From Streptosporangiaceae bacterium (GTDB taxonomy: Bacteria > Actinomycetota > Actinomycetes > Streptosporangiales > Streptosporangiaceae), in NCBI GenBank assembly GCA_019245115.1, contig JAFARZ010000067.1, positions 1 through 35,027 of the forward strand: a DNA stretch of 35,027 bases, read 5' to 3'. The notes beneath the pieces are model-generated. The model made no database searches, was not told the origin of the DNA, and saw only the letters and a program-made list of their open reading frames with translations. The position numbers and the translations under genes were made by a program. Below are positions 21,753 through 32,061 of this stretch, piece after piece. Positions within the stretch are counted from its first letter, which is position 1. The number at the start of each line of letters is the position of its first letter.

Positions 21753-23000
21753 CTAGTTCCGTGCTTCGTTCGCGGCAGGTTCGGGCTCGGCCTTTTCGCC
21801 GCCGGGGGGAGGCACCGGCACTGCCTCCTGCTCTGCAGCCGGGCGGGTCAGCAGCCACAGCCCGCATAGCGCGGTCACGACCGCCAGCACGGCCAGCAGA
21901 ATCCGGTAGTCCACGACGGCGATCAGAGCCGCGCCGAGCCCGATGGACACCGTCTGCGGCACGGTTATCATGACCCCGGCGGTGGTGAAGACCCGGCCTT
22001 GCAGCCGCGGCGGTGTGCGCCGTTGCAGCGCGGTGTTCCAGGCGATCGCGAACCAGGTGATGGCGGCGCCGCCCGCGACCGCCCCGGCGATCACCGGATA
22101 CACCGATCTGACCGCGAGGGTGAGGCTGGCAAGCGCCAGGCCGGCCAGTGCCCCGCCGACAACCCGGGCCTCGCCAGCGGCACGCAGCAGCCGCGCCCCG
22201 GTGATACCCGCCACGATGGCCCCCGCTCCCTCGAGGCTCGCGATCACGCCGAAGAACGTGGGGGGGCGGTGCAGCCCGTGCTGGATCACGACGAAGATCA
22301 TCGGCTCCAGGAATCCCACGGTGCCGAAGGCGATCGCGCTGACGATGGTGACCCTGGCCAGCAGCGGGACCGACCATATATAACGCAAGCCCGCCAGCGT
22401 TTCAGCGCCGAACCGCCCGCTGGCGGGCTCGGGATCGGATTCGGCGACCCGCACGGTGGAGAGCGCGACGATGGCGGCGAGGAAGCTCGACGCGTCGAGC
22501 ACGGCCAGCACGTGGCCGCCGGTCACGGCGTATATCGCCGATCCGGCGAGCGGCGCGAGGATCCTGGTGAAACCGGTCAGCGTGCCGAACGCCGCGTTGG
22601 CGGATCCGAGGTCGGTATCGGGCAGCATGTCTTTGATCAGCGCGTTACGCGCCGGGCCGAGCACGGTGAGGGCGGAGCCGTACGCGATCGCGACCGCGAA
22701 GATGACCGGGACCTGGGCCCTGCCGTGCACCAGGAGCAGCGCCAGCACCGAGAGCGCGGCGAGCACGTTGGTCACGATCAGCAACCGCCTGCGCCTGACC
22801 CGGTCGATCAGGCGCCCGGCCAGCGGGGCGAACAGCGCCGGCAGGCCGGTAGCCAGGAACACGGCGCCCGCGGCCGAACTGCTGCCCGTGAGGTTCTTGA
22901 CCCAGATACCGAGGACCAGCAGCAGGGCGGTGTCCCCGAAACCAGACAGGGCATCGCCAATGTACAGCCGCCGGAACCGGCGGTCAGTGAAGGCACTCAC
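21753..23000 (-). CDS. MFS transporter, probable peptide exporter
   Basis: A 415-aa major facilitator protein with about 12 hydrophobic segments, of the MFS_3/enterobactin-exporter-like type. It begins [20 protein letters not shown] and has the cytoplasmic loop [15 protein letters not shown] between helices 2 and 3. The C-terminal 30 residues are polar and Pro/Glu-rich. The GTG start at 22998-23000 overlaps the P450 stop (GTGA). Lying inside the NRPS operon, it probably exports the product and gives self-protection. Nothing in the sequence names the substrate. Confidence 0.88.
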   Translation of the reverse strand: MSAFTDRRFRRLYIGDALSGFGDTALLLVLGIWVKNLTGSSSAAGAVFLATGLPALFAPLAGRLIDRVRRRRLLIVTNVLAALSVLALLLVHGRAQVPVIFAVAIAYGSALTVLGPARNALIKDMLPDTDLGSANAAFGTLTGFTRILAPLAGSAIYAVTGGHVLAVLDASSFLAAIVALSTVRVAESDPEPASGRFGAETLAGLRYIWSVPLLARVTIVSAIAFGTVGFLEPMIFVVIQHGLHRPPTFFGVIASLEGAGAIVAGITGARLLRAAGEARVVGGALAGLALASLTLAVRSVYPVIAGAVAGGAAITWFAIAWNTALQRRTPPRLQGRVFTTAGVMITVPQTVSIGLGAALIAVVDYRILLAVLAVVTALCGLWLLTRPAAEQEAVPVPPPGGEKAEPEPAANEARN

Positions 23001-24244
23001 TCAGATACGCACCTTTCGGTTCGCCGGTACTGCGCGATCGGGTCAAGCTGGACCTCCAGGTGCCGGTATCCCTGGACCAGATTCGACCGCAGCGGTTGCG
23101 GGGTGTTGATCACGGCTGCCGAGTCCGCGAACTCGGCGAGGGCGGCCAGGAGCGAGCGCAGCTCCAGCCGGGCCAGCGCGGCGCCGAGGCAGTGGTGCGG
23201 ACCGTGGCCGAAGGCCAGGTGCCGCGGAGCCGGGTGCCGGAACCGGAACTCGTCGGCGTTCTCGAAGAACCGCGGGTCCCGGTTGGCCGCGGGCAGCCAA
23301 GCCACGACCGCCTCGTCCTTCGCCACCCGCTGGCCCGCGATCTCGACGTCGGCGGTGGCGACCCGAAGGACATGCATCGCGGGTGATGTCCACCGGATGA
23401 CCTCCTCAACGGCGAGTGTGATCAGGCCAGGATCGGCCCGGAGCTGAGCGAGGAACCCGGGCGCCGTGCTGAGGGCGTGGAAGCACCCGGTAATGGCATG
23501 ACGGGTTGTCTCGTTGCCGCCGACCAGGACGTTGTCGCAGTTGAGCAGCACCTCTCGCGCGCTGCACCGGGGATCGGCCACCAGCGCGCTGATCAGGTCG
23601 TCACCCGGGCTGCGCCGTCGGTCAGCCACCAGGCCAGCCAGGTAAAGGATGAGCTCGGAGTGCGCCGCGGACGGCGACATCTCGCCGAACGAGTCGTCCG
23701 CTCCGCCGAAGGCGTGGTTGGTCAGCTCGATCACGAGGTCGCGATCCGCCGCTGGTACACCGAGGATCTGGCCGACGACATCGGCCGGGATGACCGGCCC
23801 GATCGAGGCGGCGACGTCGATACGGCCGGCCTCGACGGCGTCGGCGACCAGGCGGCGCACCCGCTGATGGACCGCGTCGCCGATCGTGTCGCTCATCTGC
23901 CTCGACAGGAACGGCATGATCAGGCTTCGCAACTGCCCGTGCCGGGAGCCGTCGGCAACCACCAGCATGACGCCGCCCGACACGTCGGGATGGTGGCGGT
24001 CGAAGCCGATCATCATCCCGTACTCGGAGGTGAACGGCGCCGTCGGCGCCAGGACGGCGCGGCAGGCGGGGAGGGAGAAGACCGACCAGAAGCCGCCGGG
24101 TGACGTGCCGGCCTCGCTCCATGGCACGGCGTCAGCAGCGGCGTACTCGCGCCACCAGGAGAACCGGCCGACGTCGGCATACAGATCTGGATCGCCCAGG
24201 TCGAGCGGCTGCCCGGCGGCTCGGGCCGGCCCGCGCTCAGTCAT
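22997..24244 (-). CDS. cytochrome P450
   Basis: A 415-aa soluble bacterial P450. Cys352 in [13 protein letters not shown] is the haem ligand, [11 protein letters not shown] is the oxygen-binding I-helix, and EEVIRW holds the ExxR motif. Ferredoxin partners are not in the window. The ATG at 24242-24244 overlaps the NRPS2 stop (ATGA), so it is made with the synthetase. P450s of this kind hydroxylate PCP-bound amino acids or finished peptides. The nearby carbamoyltransferase needs a hydroxyl, so I infer that this enzyme may install it on the residue held by the carbamoyltransferase-PCP; action on the peptide is equally open. Confidence 0.92.
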   Translation of the reverse strand: MTERGPARAAGQPLDLGDPDLYADVGRFSWWREYAAADAVPWSEAGTSPGGFWSVFSLPACRAVLAPTAPFTSEYGMMIGFDRHHPDVSGGVMLVVADGSRHGQLRSLIMPFLSRQMSDTIGDAVHQRVRRLVADAVEAGRIDVAASIGPVIPADVVGQILGVPAADRDLVIELTNHAFGGADDSFGEMSPSAAHSELILYLAGLVADRRRSPGDDLISALVADPRCSAREVLLNCDNVLVGGNETTRHAITGCFHALSTAPGFLAQLRADPGLITLAVEEVIRWTSPAMHVLRVATADVEIAGQRVAKDEAVVAWLPAANRDPRFFENADEFRFRHPAPRHLAFGHGPHHCLGAALARLELRSLLAALAEFADSAAVINTPQPLRSNLVQGYRHLEVQLDPIAQYRRTERCVSE

Positions 24245-27200
24245 AGGTCCAGCCGTCCGCTCAGGCGGCTGGCCAGTGTGGCCGGGGTGGGATGGGTCAT
24301 CAGGTCCTCGATTTCCATCTCCACCCCTAGCGCCGCCTCGATGCCGGGGACCAGCCGCATCACCATCACCGAGTCCCCGCCCAGCTCGAAGAAGTCGTCA
24401 TCGGGGCCTGCGGGTACACCAAGCACCTCGGCGAACAGCTCGCACAGCAGCGACTCCTGGGCGGTGGTCGTCCGGGAGGCTGTCTGCGCGGCGGGCAGGT
24501 GCGGCGCGGGGAGGGCGCCGCGGTCGAGCTTGCCATTCGGTGTAAGCGGCATCGCGGTGAGCTGCACGAACGCCGACGGCAGCAGGTAAGCCGGCAGCAT
24601 GGCGGCCAGCTCATCACGCAGCCGGGCCGGGTCGAACGACCCCGCCGGGGTGACCACCACGTAGCCGACAAGGCGCCGGTTACCCGGCACGTCTTCGCGG
24701 AGGGCGGTGGCCGCGGCGGCCACGTCGGCGCAGCGAGCCAGCGCGGCGTCAATCTCGCCCAGTTCGATGCGGAAGCCTCGCAGCTTCACCTGCTGGTCGT
24801 CCCGCCCGCGGAACACGACCTGGCCGTCGCGGTTCCACGCGGCGCGGTCACCGGTACGGTACAGCCGCTCCCCCGCCCCGCCGAACGGATCGGCCACGAA
24901 CCGCTCCGCAGTCAGGCCAGGGCGGCGCAGGTAGCAACGGGCCAGTCCCACGCCGGCCAGGTAAAGGTCGCCGGTCACGCCGGGCGGTACCGGCCGGAGG
25001 TAGCCGTCCAGGATGTGCACCCGGATATTCCAGATGGGTCGGCCGATCGGCACGATGCCTGACCGGTCGCTGGCCGGTACGGGCCAGTGGGTGACGTCGA
25101 TCGATGCCTCGGTGGGCCCGTAGAGGTTGTGCAGCTCCGCCCGGAGGGTGGCGTGGAAACGGCGGGCCAGCTCCGGGTCGAGCGCCTCGCCGCTGCAGAT
25201 CACCCGCCGCAGGCTGACGCAGTCGGCGGCCGCCGGCGCGGCCAGGAAGGCGGCGAGCACGGAGGGCACGAAATGCGCGGTCGTCACGTGGTGCCGGGCG
25301 ATGAGGCGGGCGAGCCGGACCGGGTCGCGCTGGTCGTCGGAGCTGGCGATGACGATCCCGGAACCGGCCAGCAGCGGCCAGAGCATCTCCCATACGGACA
25401 CGTCAAAGCTGAGGCTGGTCTTGTGGACGACCCGGTCGGCGGCGGTCAGGTGGTACTGGGCCTGCATCCACAGCAACCGGTTGACGATGCCGGCGTGCGG
25501 TATGACAACGCCCTTCGGGCGGCCCGTCGAGCCGGAGGTATAGATGACGTATGCGGGATGTTCCGGCCGCGGCCCGCCATGCCAGTGCCGGCCGACTGGG
25601 TCGTCCGTCGGCTGGCGCCCGATCAGCTCCGCCACGTCAGGTGTGCCGAGCGCGAGGACGCGGGCGGCGGGATAGCCCTCCGTGATAAGTTCGCCGGCGG
25701 TTTCCCCGGTCCCCACCACGCAGGCGGGCTCGCTGTCGCGCAGCATCAGTGCCTTGCGCGCGGCGGGGTAGTCCGGGTGGACGGGAAGGTAGGCGGCGCC
25801 CGTCTTCAGGGTCGCGAGGATCGCGATCAGGCTCTGCGCGGACCGGGGCAGGACGATGGCCACCACTCGCTCAGGGCCGGCGCCGTAGCTGATGAGAAGG
25901 TGAGCGAGCTGGTTGGCCTGGGCGTTCAGGTCAGCGTAGCTGAGCTCATCGTCGCCGCAGTACACGGCCGGCGCGTCCGGGGTGCGATGCACCTGCGCCT
26001 CGAACAGGCGCGGCGCAGTGTCGCGCGTGACCGGGCGGTCTGTCGCGTTGGCCCCGGTGAGCTGGTCCGACTCCGGCCTGGTGAGGAGCGGCAGCCGCGC
26101 CACTGGCTCATCCGGATGGGTGGTGACGGCCCGCAGCAGTGCGTGGAATCGCTCAAGGATCGCGTCCGCCGTGCCTGGATCGATCAGGTCCGCCTGATGG
26201 CTCAGGCGCAGGTGTATCCGGGTGCTGGGCACCACCACGAGGGTCAGCGGATAATGCGTGGCGTCCCGCCCCTCGACGCCGGTGACGGCCAGGTCATCGA
26301 TGGCCAGGGCGGCGGCACTGGTCGCGACAGGGTAGTTCTCGAACACGTACAGGCTGTCGAACAGCGGACCGGAGATGCCCGTCAGCTTCTGTATCGCGCC
26401 CAGCCCGAGGAACTGATGCGGCGTCAGCGCGGACTGTTCGTCGTGCAACCGGGCCAGCAGGGAGCTGAACGGCTCCGCGGGATCGGTGCGCAACCGCACC
26501 GGCAGAGTGTCGAGCAGCAGTCCGACGATGCGCTCAGCACCAGCGATGGCCGACGGCCGCCCGGCGGCCGGCATCCCGAACACCACGTCGTCGCGCCCGG
26601 TCAGATAGGCGAGCAGCACACCCCAGGCGCTCTGCAGCACAGTGTTCAGGGTCACGCCGCGATTGCGCGCCAGGGCCGTCAAGGCGGCGGTCAGGTCCTC
26701 CTCCAGCGCCAGGTCGAGGTCCCGAGGGTAGGACGACGGGTGCCTGGCGCCCAGGCCGGCCAGCAGAGTGGGCTCGCCGAGTCCCGCCAGTGCCCGCCGC
26801 CACGCCGCCTCGGCCGACGACCGTTCCTGCGCGGCCAGCCAGCGCAGATAATCGCGGAACAGGACGGCGCGGGGCAGCGCCTCGCCGCCCTGGCGGTGGC
26901 CGTACAGACCCATGAGATCGCGGACGAGCAGGGACAGCGACCACCCGTCGAGAAGTATGTGATGGTGGGTGAGGCTGAGGCAGTACCGGTCGGGACGCTT
27001 GCGGATCAGGCAGAATCGCAAGAGCGGCGGCCGGCTCATGTCGAACCGGTGCCGCCGTTCGGCGTCCGCGATCTTGGCCGCTTCGGCGTCCGCTTCCGGC
27101 TCGGGGAGGGCGGACAGATCGACCTCGCGCCACGGGAGATCAGTGCTCGCGCTGATCACCTGCAACGGATCCCCGGCAAGCCGTTGCCGGAAAGCGGCCC

Positions 27201-30200
27201 GCAGATTCGGGTGCCGGACGAGCAGGTCCCGCGCCGCCGCGTGCAGCGCCGCGGAGTCGAGCCGCCCAGTGAACTCCAGCGTCAGCTGGGCGATATACAG
27301 GTCGGCGCCGGCCTCCTCGTACGTGGAGTGGAAGAGGATCCCCGACTGCAATGGCGTCAGGGGCAGGAGGTCAGCCAGCTCCCCATAATCGCCCGTGATC
27401 GCGTCGATCTCTTCCGGGCCGATGCTGACCAGCGGAAAGTCCGAAGGAACAAGTGCCGCCGCCGGTGTCGCGATGGCGGTCACGAGCACTCGGAGCGCAC
27501 GAAGCCATTCGTCGGCCAGTTCGCGGGCCCGGGCTTCCGGCACGGCGCCGGCGGCCCATGTCCAGATGGCGCGGAGCTCGGGCCCGTCAGCGAGGTCTAC
27601 CGTCACGGCATTCAATGACAGGCAGAACGGCAGTGGCATGTCGCTGTCGGCGCCACCATCCATTGTGTCCTGCGGCAGCGGAGTCCAGTTTCCCGCCGTA
27701 GCGCCGCCGCTTAGGCGGCCGAGGTAATTGAATCCGATGTGCGGGCCGGTCAGTGCGGCAAGCTCCGGTCCGGCGTCCCGGTTCAGGTAGCGCAGCACCC
27801 CATAGCCGATGCCGTTGTCGGGGACCGCTCGCGTCTGCTCTTTAACCCGCTTGAGAAGCCTGCCGACGGCTGGGCCGCCCGCCCACAGGTCGGCCCAGTC
27901 CACCTCCCCTAGGTCCAGCCGCAACGGGAACAAGCTGGTGAACCAGCCAACTGTGCGGGACAGGTCGACATGCTCGGCCAGCGTAGGCCTGCCATGGCTC
28001 TCGACGCCGAGCAGCACCCCGCCGCTCGTCTCGTCGCTGGGCCGGCTGGACGCGACGGCGATGGCCACCGCGGCGAGCAGTGCCTCATCGACGCTGGTAC
28101 GGAAGGCGGCCGGCACGCTGGTAAGCAGCGTCCGGGCCAGCTCACCCTGGATCGACTGAGTCAGCGAGCGCGCGGTACGGGCGGTGTCCAGGACCGGATC
28201 CAGCGGGCGGGTACCGGGCGGCGGGATGGGATCAGCCAGCATCCGCCGCCATAGGTCGAGTTCGGCGATCCGGAGTCCCTGTTCCGCCTGCCTGGTGAGG
28301 AGCGCCGACCACTGCCGGAACGTCGTGGTGACCGGAGCCAGCGCTGGCTGCCTACCTGCCGCCACCGCCGTCCACGCGGCGGCCAGGTCGGGCAGCAGGA
28401 TCTGCCAGGAGGTCGCGTCGACGGCGAGATGGTGGATGACGAGCAACAGCCAGCCACGGTGCCGCGGACCCGCGTCGAACCAGACTGCCTGGAGCATTAC
28501 CCGCTTGGCCGGCGCCAGCCGGGTTTGCGCCGCGGCTGCCCGCTCCGTCACGATCCGCCGTATGGCCTCCGCTGTCCCGTCCGGGTCGACGGGGACCGTG
28601 ATCAGGACCGAGGTGGCCGGCACCGTACCGCGGGCGGATATGTCGAGGTGCCAGTCGCCGTCCGGGCCGTCCGGCCCGGACGGCCCGGACGGCCCGGACG
28701 GCCGGGACGGGCCAGCCTCCCGGGTCAGCCGCATCCGCAGCGCGTCATGGTGGTCCAGTATCGCCTGCAGCGCGGTGAGCAGGCCCGGCTCGGTGAGCTC
28801 GGCCGGTACGTGGACGAGGACGGACTGGCAGTAACCGTCCACCGGACCGCCGACGGCCCGCAACCACTGCATGATCGGTGTGGGAGCGAGATCGCCGATC
28901 CCGTCGTCGGTGCGGGCGCCGCCCGCGGCGCCCCCTTCACTGGTCGCCGCCTCAACGACCGCGGCCAGCTCCGCGACGGTCGGATGCTGGAAGACGTCCC
29001 TGGGCCGGATGGACAGTCCTTCGCTCTGCGCCCGGCTCACCAGCTGCATCGAAGAGATGCTGTCACCGCCAAGGCTGAAGAAGCTGTCCCGCACCCCCAC
29101 CACGGGCAGCCCCAGCACCTCGGCGAACAATCCGCACAGGAGCTTCTCAACGGCGCTACCCGGAAGGTCCTCGGTCGGCGTCGGCACCGGGCCGGGCGCT
29201 GGCAGCGCCGACCGGTCGATCTTCCCGTTGCGGTTCAGCGGCATGGCCGTCAGTGGTATGAAGACGCCCGGCACCATGAAGCCGGGCAGATTGGCCGCGG
29301 CGAAGGCGCGAACCTCCGCCGGGTCGGGCGCGGGCCCAGCCGGCCCGCCGGTCAGGTACGCGATGAGCTGCGGCCCGTTCGACCCGACCTCGTGGACGGC
29401 CACGGCCGCCTGCGCGACGCAGGCGTGCCGCGCCAGCACCACCTCCACCTCACCGAGCTCGATCCGGTGGCCGCGCACCTTCACCTGGTCGTCGGCCCGG
29501 CCGACGAATTCCAGCTCACCGTCCGGGCGCCAGCGGACCAGGTCACCCGTGCGGTACATCCGCGCGCCCGCCCTTGCGTACGGGCTGGCCACGAACCGGC
29601 TCGCGGTGAGCCCGGGCTGGCCTAGGTAGCCCCGGGCCAGCGACCGGCCAGACACATAGAGCTCGCCGGTCACCCCGGCCGGTACCAGGCGAAGGCAGTC
29701 GTCGAGCACGTTTACCTGGCCGTCCAGCACGGGCCGTCCGATGGGTACCGGCATGCCGGCGGTTCCAGCGCCGAGCCCGGCGCTGACGGTGGCGCACACG
29801 GTCGTCTCCGTGGGGCCGTAAGCATTGACCATGAGACGTCCAGGCGCCCACCGGGCGACTAGCTCGGGCGGGCACGCCTCGCCCGCGGTGACCAGGCACC
29901 GCAGCGCCGGCAGCGGCTGTGCGGGCACGTGCGCCAGCACCGCGGGCGGCAACGTCGCGTGGGTGACACCGTGCTCGGCGAGAAACGCGGCGAGCGGCTC
30001 ACCGGCGAGGAGCGGCTCGGCCGGCACCACGAGCGTCGCGCCGGAGATCAGAGCCATACACACCTCCCAGAAGGAGGCGTCGAAGCTGGGTGAGGCCAGT
30101 TGCAGAACCGTTGAGCCGCCGTTCACCCCGAGATGACCAGCCTGCGTCGCGGCGAGGCTGCTGATGCCCTGGTGGGTGACGATCACGCCCTTGGGCAGCC

Positions 30201-32061
30201 CGGTAGAGCCAGACGTGAAGATCAGGTACGCGGGGTGACCCGGCAGCAGGGGGGTCAGGCGCTCCCGGTCGCTGGGGTCGTGGTCCGGATACCCCGACCA
30301 GCTGCTGATCACTGACGGGTCATCCAGACACAGCCAGGGCGCGCCAGCGACCGCCCCGGCATCACGGGCGACGGAAGCCAGGCCGCCCCCGGCGGACAGC
30401 ACGCAGGCCGGCGCGGCGACGGCCATCATGTGCTCGATGCGCGAGCGCGGGTACTCCGGGTCGAGCGGCAGGTATCCGGCGCCTGCCTTGGTCACCGCCA
30501 CGATCGCGGTCACCAGCTCCATACCACGTGGCATGGCCAGCGCCACGAACTGCTCGGGGCCGATCCCAAGGGCGATAAGCGCGTGCGCGTACCGGTTCGC
30601 ACGGGCGTTCAGCTCACGGTATGTCATGCTCCGCGGGCCGCAGACGAGCGCCACCGCGTCGGGGGAGCGGCCGGCTCGCGCCTCGATCAGGTCCGGCAGG
30701 GTCGCGACCGGTATCTGCCGGGGATTACGGCCCCAGCGCATCGACAGCCGATGGCGCTCCTCGCCGCCCGTCAGGTCGAGCTGCCCCGTCCGCACCTCGG
30801 TCGTATCGGGAAACTCCGTCAGTACCCGGGTGAGGCGGCTCATCAGTGCCTGATCGAAACCCGGTGGGAACAGGTCAGGGCGGTGCGACAGCCGGAACCG
30901 CAACTGAGAGCCGGCCGAGGCGTTCAGGCTTAGCGGATAGTGCCCTGCGTCGGATGCGCCCACGGTCACCTGAAGGGGGCCATGGCGGAGGTCGCCGGCT
31001 CCGGGGAAGTTCTCGAACGCGATGCAGGTGTCGAAGAGTTCGCCGGTACCGGCCAGCCGCTGGATGTCGGCCAGGCTGAGATGATGATGCTCGATGAGCT
31101 GTGACTGCTCGTGCTGGATCCGCTCGAGCAAAGCGAGCAGCGGTTCGTCTCGTCGCAGCCGGACCCGTACCGGAACGACGTTCATCAGCAGGCCGATCAT
31201 GCTCTCCGCGCCCGGCAGGTCCGGCGGGCGTCCCGACACAGCCGCGCCGAACACGACGTCGTTCTGGCCGGTCAGCTGACTGATGAGCAGCGCCCATACG
31301 CCTTGCACCAGGGTGTTGAGCGTAAGGCCGTGCCGCCGGGCAAAGGTCACCAGGTCCGCCGTGGCCTGCTGGGTGAGCCCGGCCAGGAGACTGCTCGGCC
31401 AGATCGGCACGCGGGCGGGATCGACCGGGGCCACATGGGTCGACTCGTCCAGATCGGCGAGTGCCGCGCGCCAGGCATCCTCGGCCCGCGGCCGGTCCTG
31501 CCGCGTGAGCCAGGCGAGGAATTCCTGGTAGGGCGGCGGCGGCGGCATACCGGCATCGTCACCACCGCTCTCGTAGAGGCTGAACAGGTCCCGGACGAGA
31601 AGCGAGGTGGACCACCCGTCGAGCAGGATGTGGTGATAGCTGATGACCAGCCGGTGCCGGAGCTCGTCCAGGCTGACCAGCCGGAACACGATCAGCGGCG
31701 CACGCCGCAGGTCGAAGCGCCTGCCCTGGTCCGCCTCGGTGTACCTGGCCAGGGCGGCCGCGTACTCGGCCGGCTCAGCGGACGCTTTCTCCTGCGTCCA
31801 GCGAAGTTCCGGACTCCTGACGATGAGCTGGACCGGCTCACCCGAGCGGCGTTCCCGGAAGCTGGCACGCAGGTTGGGATGCCGACGCAGCAGTCCGCCC
31901 GCGGCCGCCCGCAGCGCGCGGACATCGAGGGGACCGCATATGTCCAGGATCAGCTGCGCGGTCTGCACCTCCGGCCCGGCGCTGTGGTACACGGAATGGA
32001 ACATCATCCCGGCCTGGAGCGGCCCCAACGGCAGGATGTCCTCGATATTCGACGTGCTCAT
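24241..32061 (-). CDS. two-module nonribosomal peptide synthetase C-A-PCP-E-C-A-PCP
   Basis: A 2606-aa NRPS. Order: C1 (1-430, [10 protein letters not shown] near 141), A1 (about 450-950, [12 protein letters not shown] near 612), PCP1 (LGGDS, Ser near 1000), E ([10 protein letters not shown] near 1207, FNYLGR near 1442), C2 (HHHILLDGW near 1700), A2 ([11 protein letters not shown] near 2175), PCP2 (LGGDS, Ser near 2562). Pocket residues aligned by eye to GrsA: A1 D-A-W-T-V-A-A-V-C-K, a Phe pocket; A2 D-V-W-H-I-S-L-I-D-K, a Ser pocket. C1 opens [13 protein letters not shown], as in C domains that follow an epimerase, and NRPS1 does end in E. It stops right after PCP2, so release or further extension needs another protein. 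A tandem repeat in E encodes [14 protein letters not shown]. Starts and stops overlap both neighbours (ATGA). Confidence 0.95.
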   Translation of the reverse strand: MSTSNIEDILPLGPLQAGMMFHSVYHSAGPEVQTAQLILDICGPLDVRALRAAAGGLLRRHPNLRASFRERRSGEPVQLIVRSPELRWTQEKASAEPAEYAAALARYTEADQGRRFDLRRAPLIVFRLVSLDELRHRLVISYHHILLDGWSTSLLVRDLFSLYESGGDDAGMPPPPPYQEFLAWLTRQDRPRAEDAWRAALADLDESTHVAPVDPARVPIWPSSLLAGLTQQATADLVTFARRHGLTLNTLVQGVWALLISQLTGQNDVVFGAAVSGRPPDLPGAESMIGLLMNVVPVRVRLRRDEPLLALLERIQHEQSQLIEHHHLSLADIQRLAGTGELFDTCIAFENFPGAGDLRHGPLQVTVGASDAGHYPLSLNASAGSQLRFRLSHRPDLFPPGFDQALMSRLTRVLTEFPDTTEVRTGQLDLTGGEERHRLSMRWGRNPRQIPVATLPDLIEARAGRSPDAVALVCGPRSMTYRELNARANRYAHALIALGIGPEQFVALAMPRGMELVTAIVAVTKAGAGYLPLDPEYPRSRIEHMMAVAAPACVLSAGGGLASVARDAGAVAGAPWLCLDDPSVISSWSGYPDHDPSDRERLTPLLPGHPAYLIFTSGSTGLPKGVIVTHQGISSLAATQAGHLGVNGGSTVLQLASPSFDASFWEVCMALISGATLVVPAEPLLAGEPLAAFLAEHGVTHATLPPAVLAHVPAQPLPALRCLVTAGEACPPELVARWAPGRLMVNAYGPTETTVCATVSAGLGAGTAGMPVPIGRPVLDGQVNVLDDCLRLVPAGVTGELYVSGRSLARGYLGQPGLTASRFVASPYARAGARMYRTGDLVRWRPDGELEFVGRADDQVKVRGHRIELGEVEVVLARHACVAQAAVAVHEVGSNGPQLIAYLTGGPAGPAPDPAEVRAFAAANLPGFMVPGVFIPLTAMPLNRNGKIDRSALPAPGPVPTPTEDLPGSAVEKLLCGLFAEVLGLPVVGVRDSFFSLGGDSISSMQLVSRAQSEGLSIRPRDVFQHPTVAELAAVVEAATSEGGAAGGARTDDGIGDLAPTPIMQWLRAVGGPVDGYCQSVLVHVPAELTEPGLLTALQAILDHHDALRMRLTREAGPSRPSGPSGPSGPDGPDGDWHLDISARGTVPATSVLITVPVDPDGTAEAIRRIVTERAAAAQTRLAPAKRVMLQAVWFDAGPRHRGWLLLVIHHLAVDATSWQILLPDLAAAWTAVAAGRQPALAPVTTTFRQWSALLTRQAEQGLRIAELDLWRRMLADPIPPPGTRPLDPVLDTARTARSLTQSIQGELARTLLTSVPAAFRTSVDEALLAAVAIAVASSRPSDETSGGVLLGVESHGRPTLAEHVDLSRTVGWFTSLFPLRLDLGEVDWADLWAGGPAVGRLLKRVKEQTRAVPDNGIGYGVLRYLNRDAGPELAALTGPHIGFNYLGRLSGGATAGNWTPLPQDTMDGGADSDMPLPFCLSLNAVTVDLADGPELRAIWTWAAGAVPEARARELADEWLRALRVLVTAIATPAAALVPSDFPLVSIGPEEIDAITGDYGELADLLPLTPLQSGILFHSTYEEAGADLYIAQLTLEFTGRLDSAALHAAARDLLVRHPNLRAAFRQRLAGDPLQVISASTDLPWREVDLSALPEPEADAEAAKIADAERRHRFDMSRPPLLRFCLIRKRPDRYCLSLTHHHILLDGWSLSLLVRDLMGLYGHRQGGEALPRAVLFRDYLRWLAAQERSSAEAAWRRALAGLGEPTLLAGLGARHPSSYPRDLDLALEEDLTAALTALARNRGVTLNTVLQSAWGVLLAYLTGRDDVVFGMPAAGRPSAIAGAERIVGLLLDTLPVRLRTDPAEPFSSLLARLHDEQSALTPHQFLGLGAIQKLTGISGPLFDSLYVFENYPVATSAAALAIDDLAVTGVEGRDATHYPLTLVVVPSTRIHLRLSHQADLIDPGTADAILERFHALLRAVTTHPDEPVARLPLLTRPESDQLTGANATDRPVTRDTAPRLFEAQVHRTPDAPAVYCGDDELSYADLNAQANQLAHLLISYGAGPERVVAIVLPRSAQSLIAILATLKTGAAYLPVHPDYPAARKALMLRDSEPACVVGTGETAGELITEGYPAARVLALGTPDVAELIGRQPTDDPVGRHWHGGPRPEHPAYVIYTSGSTGRPKGVVIPHAGIVNRLLWMQAQYHLTAADRVVHKTSLSFDVSVWEMLWPLLAGSGIVIASSDDQRDPVRLARLIARHHVTTAHFVPSVLAAFLAAPAAADCVSLRRVICSGEALDPELARRFHATLRAELHNLYGPTEASIDVTHWPVPASDRSGIVPIGRPIWNIRVHILDGYLRPVPPGVTGDLYLAGVGLARCYLRRPGLTAERFVADPFGGAGERLYRTGDRAAWNRDGQVVFRGRDDQQVKLRGFRIELGEIDAALARCADVAAAATALREDVPGNRRLVGYVVVTPAGSFDPARLRDELAAMLPAYLLPSAFVQLTAMPLTPNGKLDRGALPAPHLPAAQTASRTTTAQESLLCELFAEVLGVPAGPDDDFFELGGDSVMVMRLVPGIEAALGVEMEIEDLMTHPTPATLASRLSGRLDL
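28660..28706. repeat. 9-bp palindromic tandem repeat inside the E domain of NRPS2
   Basis: Repeated ccggacggc units preceded by ccgtccgg in inverted sense, giving both tandem and palindromic structure. In-frame, encoding [15 protein letters not shown] near the start of the epimerisation domain. Confidence 0.85.

Noticed and set aside
28411..28440. Inactive epimerase because HHxxxDG reads HHLAVDA in NRPS2
   Set aside because: Ala at this position occurs in other E domains and the rest of the motif (SW, NYLGR) is intact, so I do not call it inactive.
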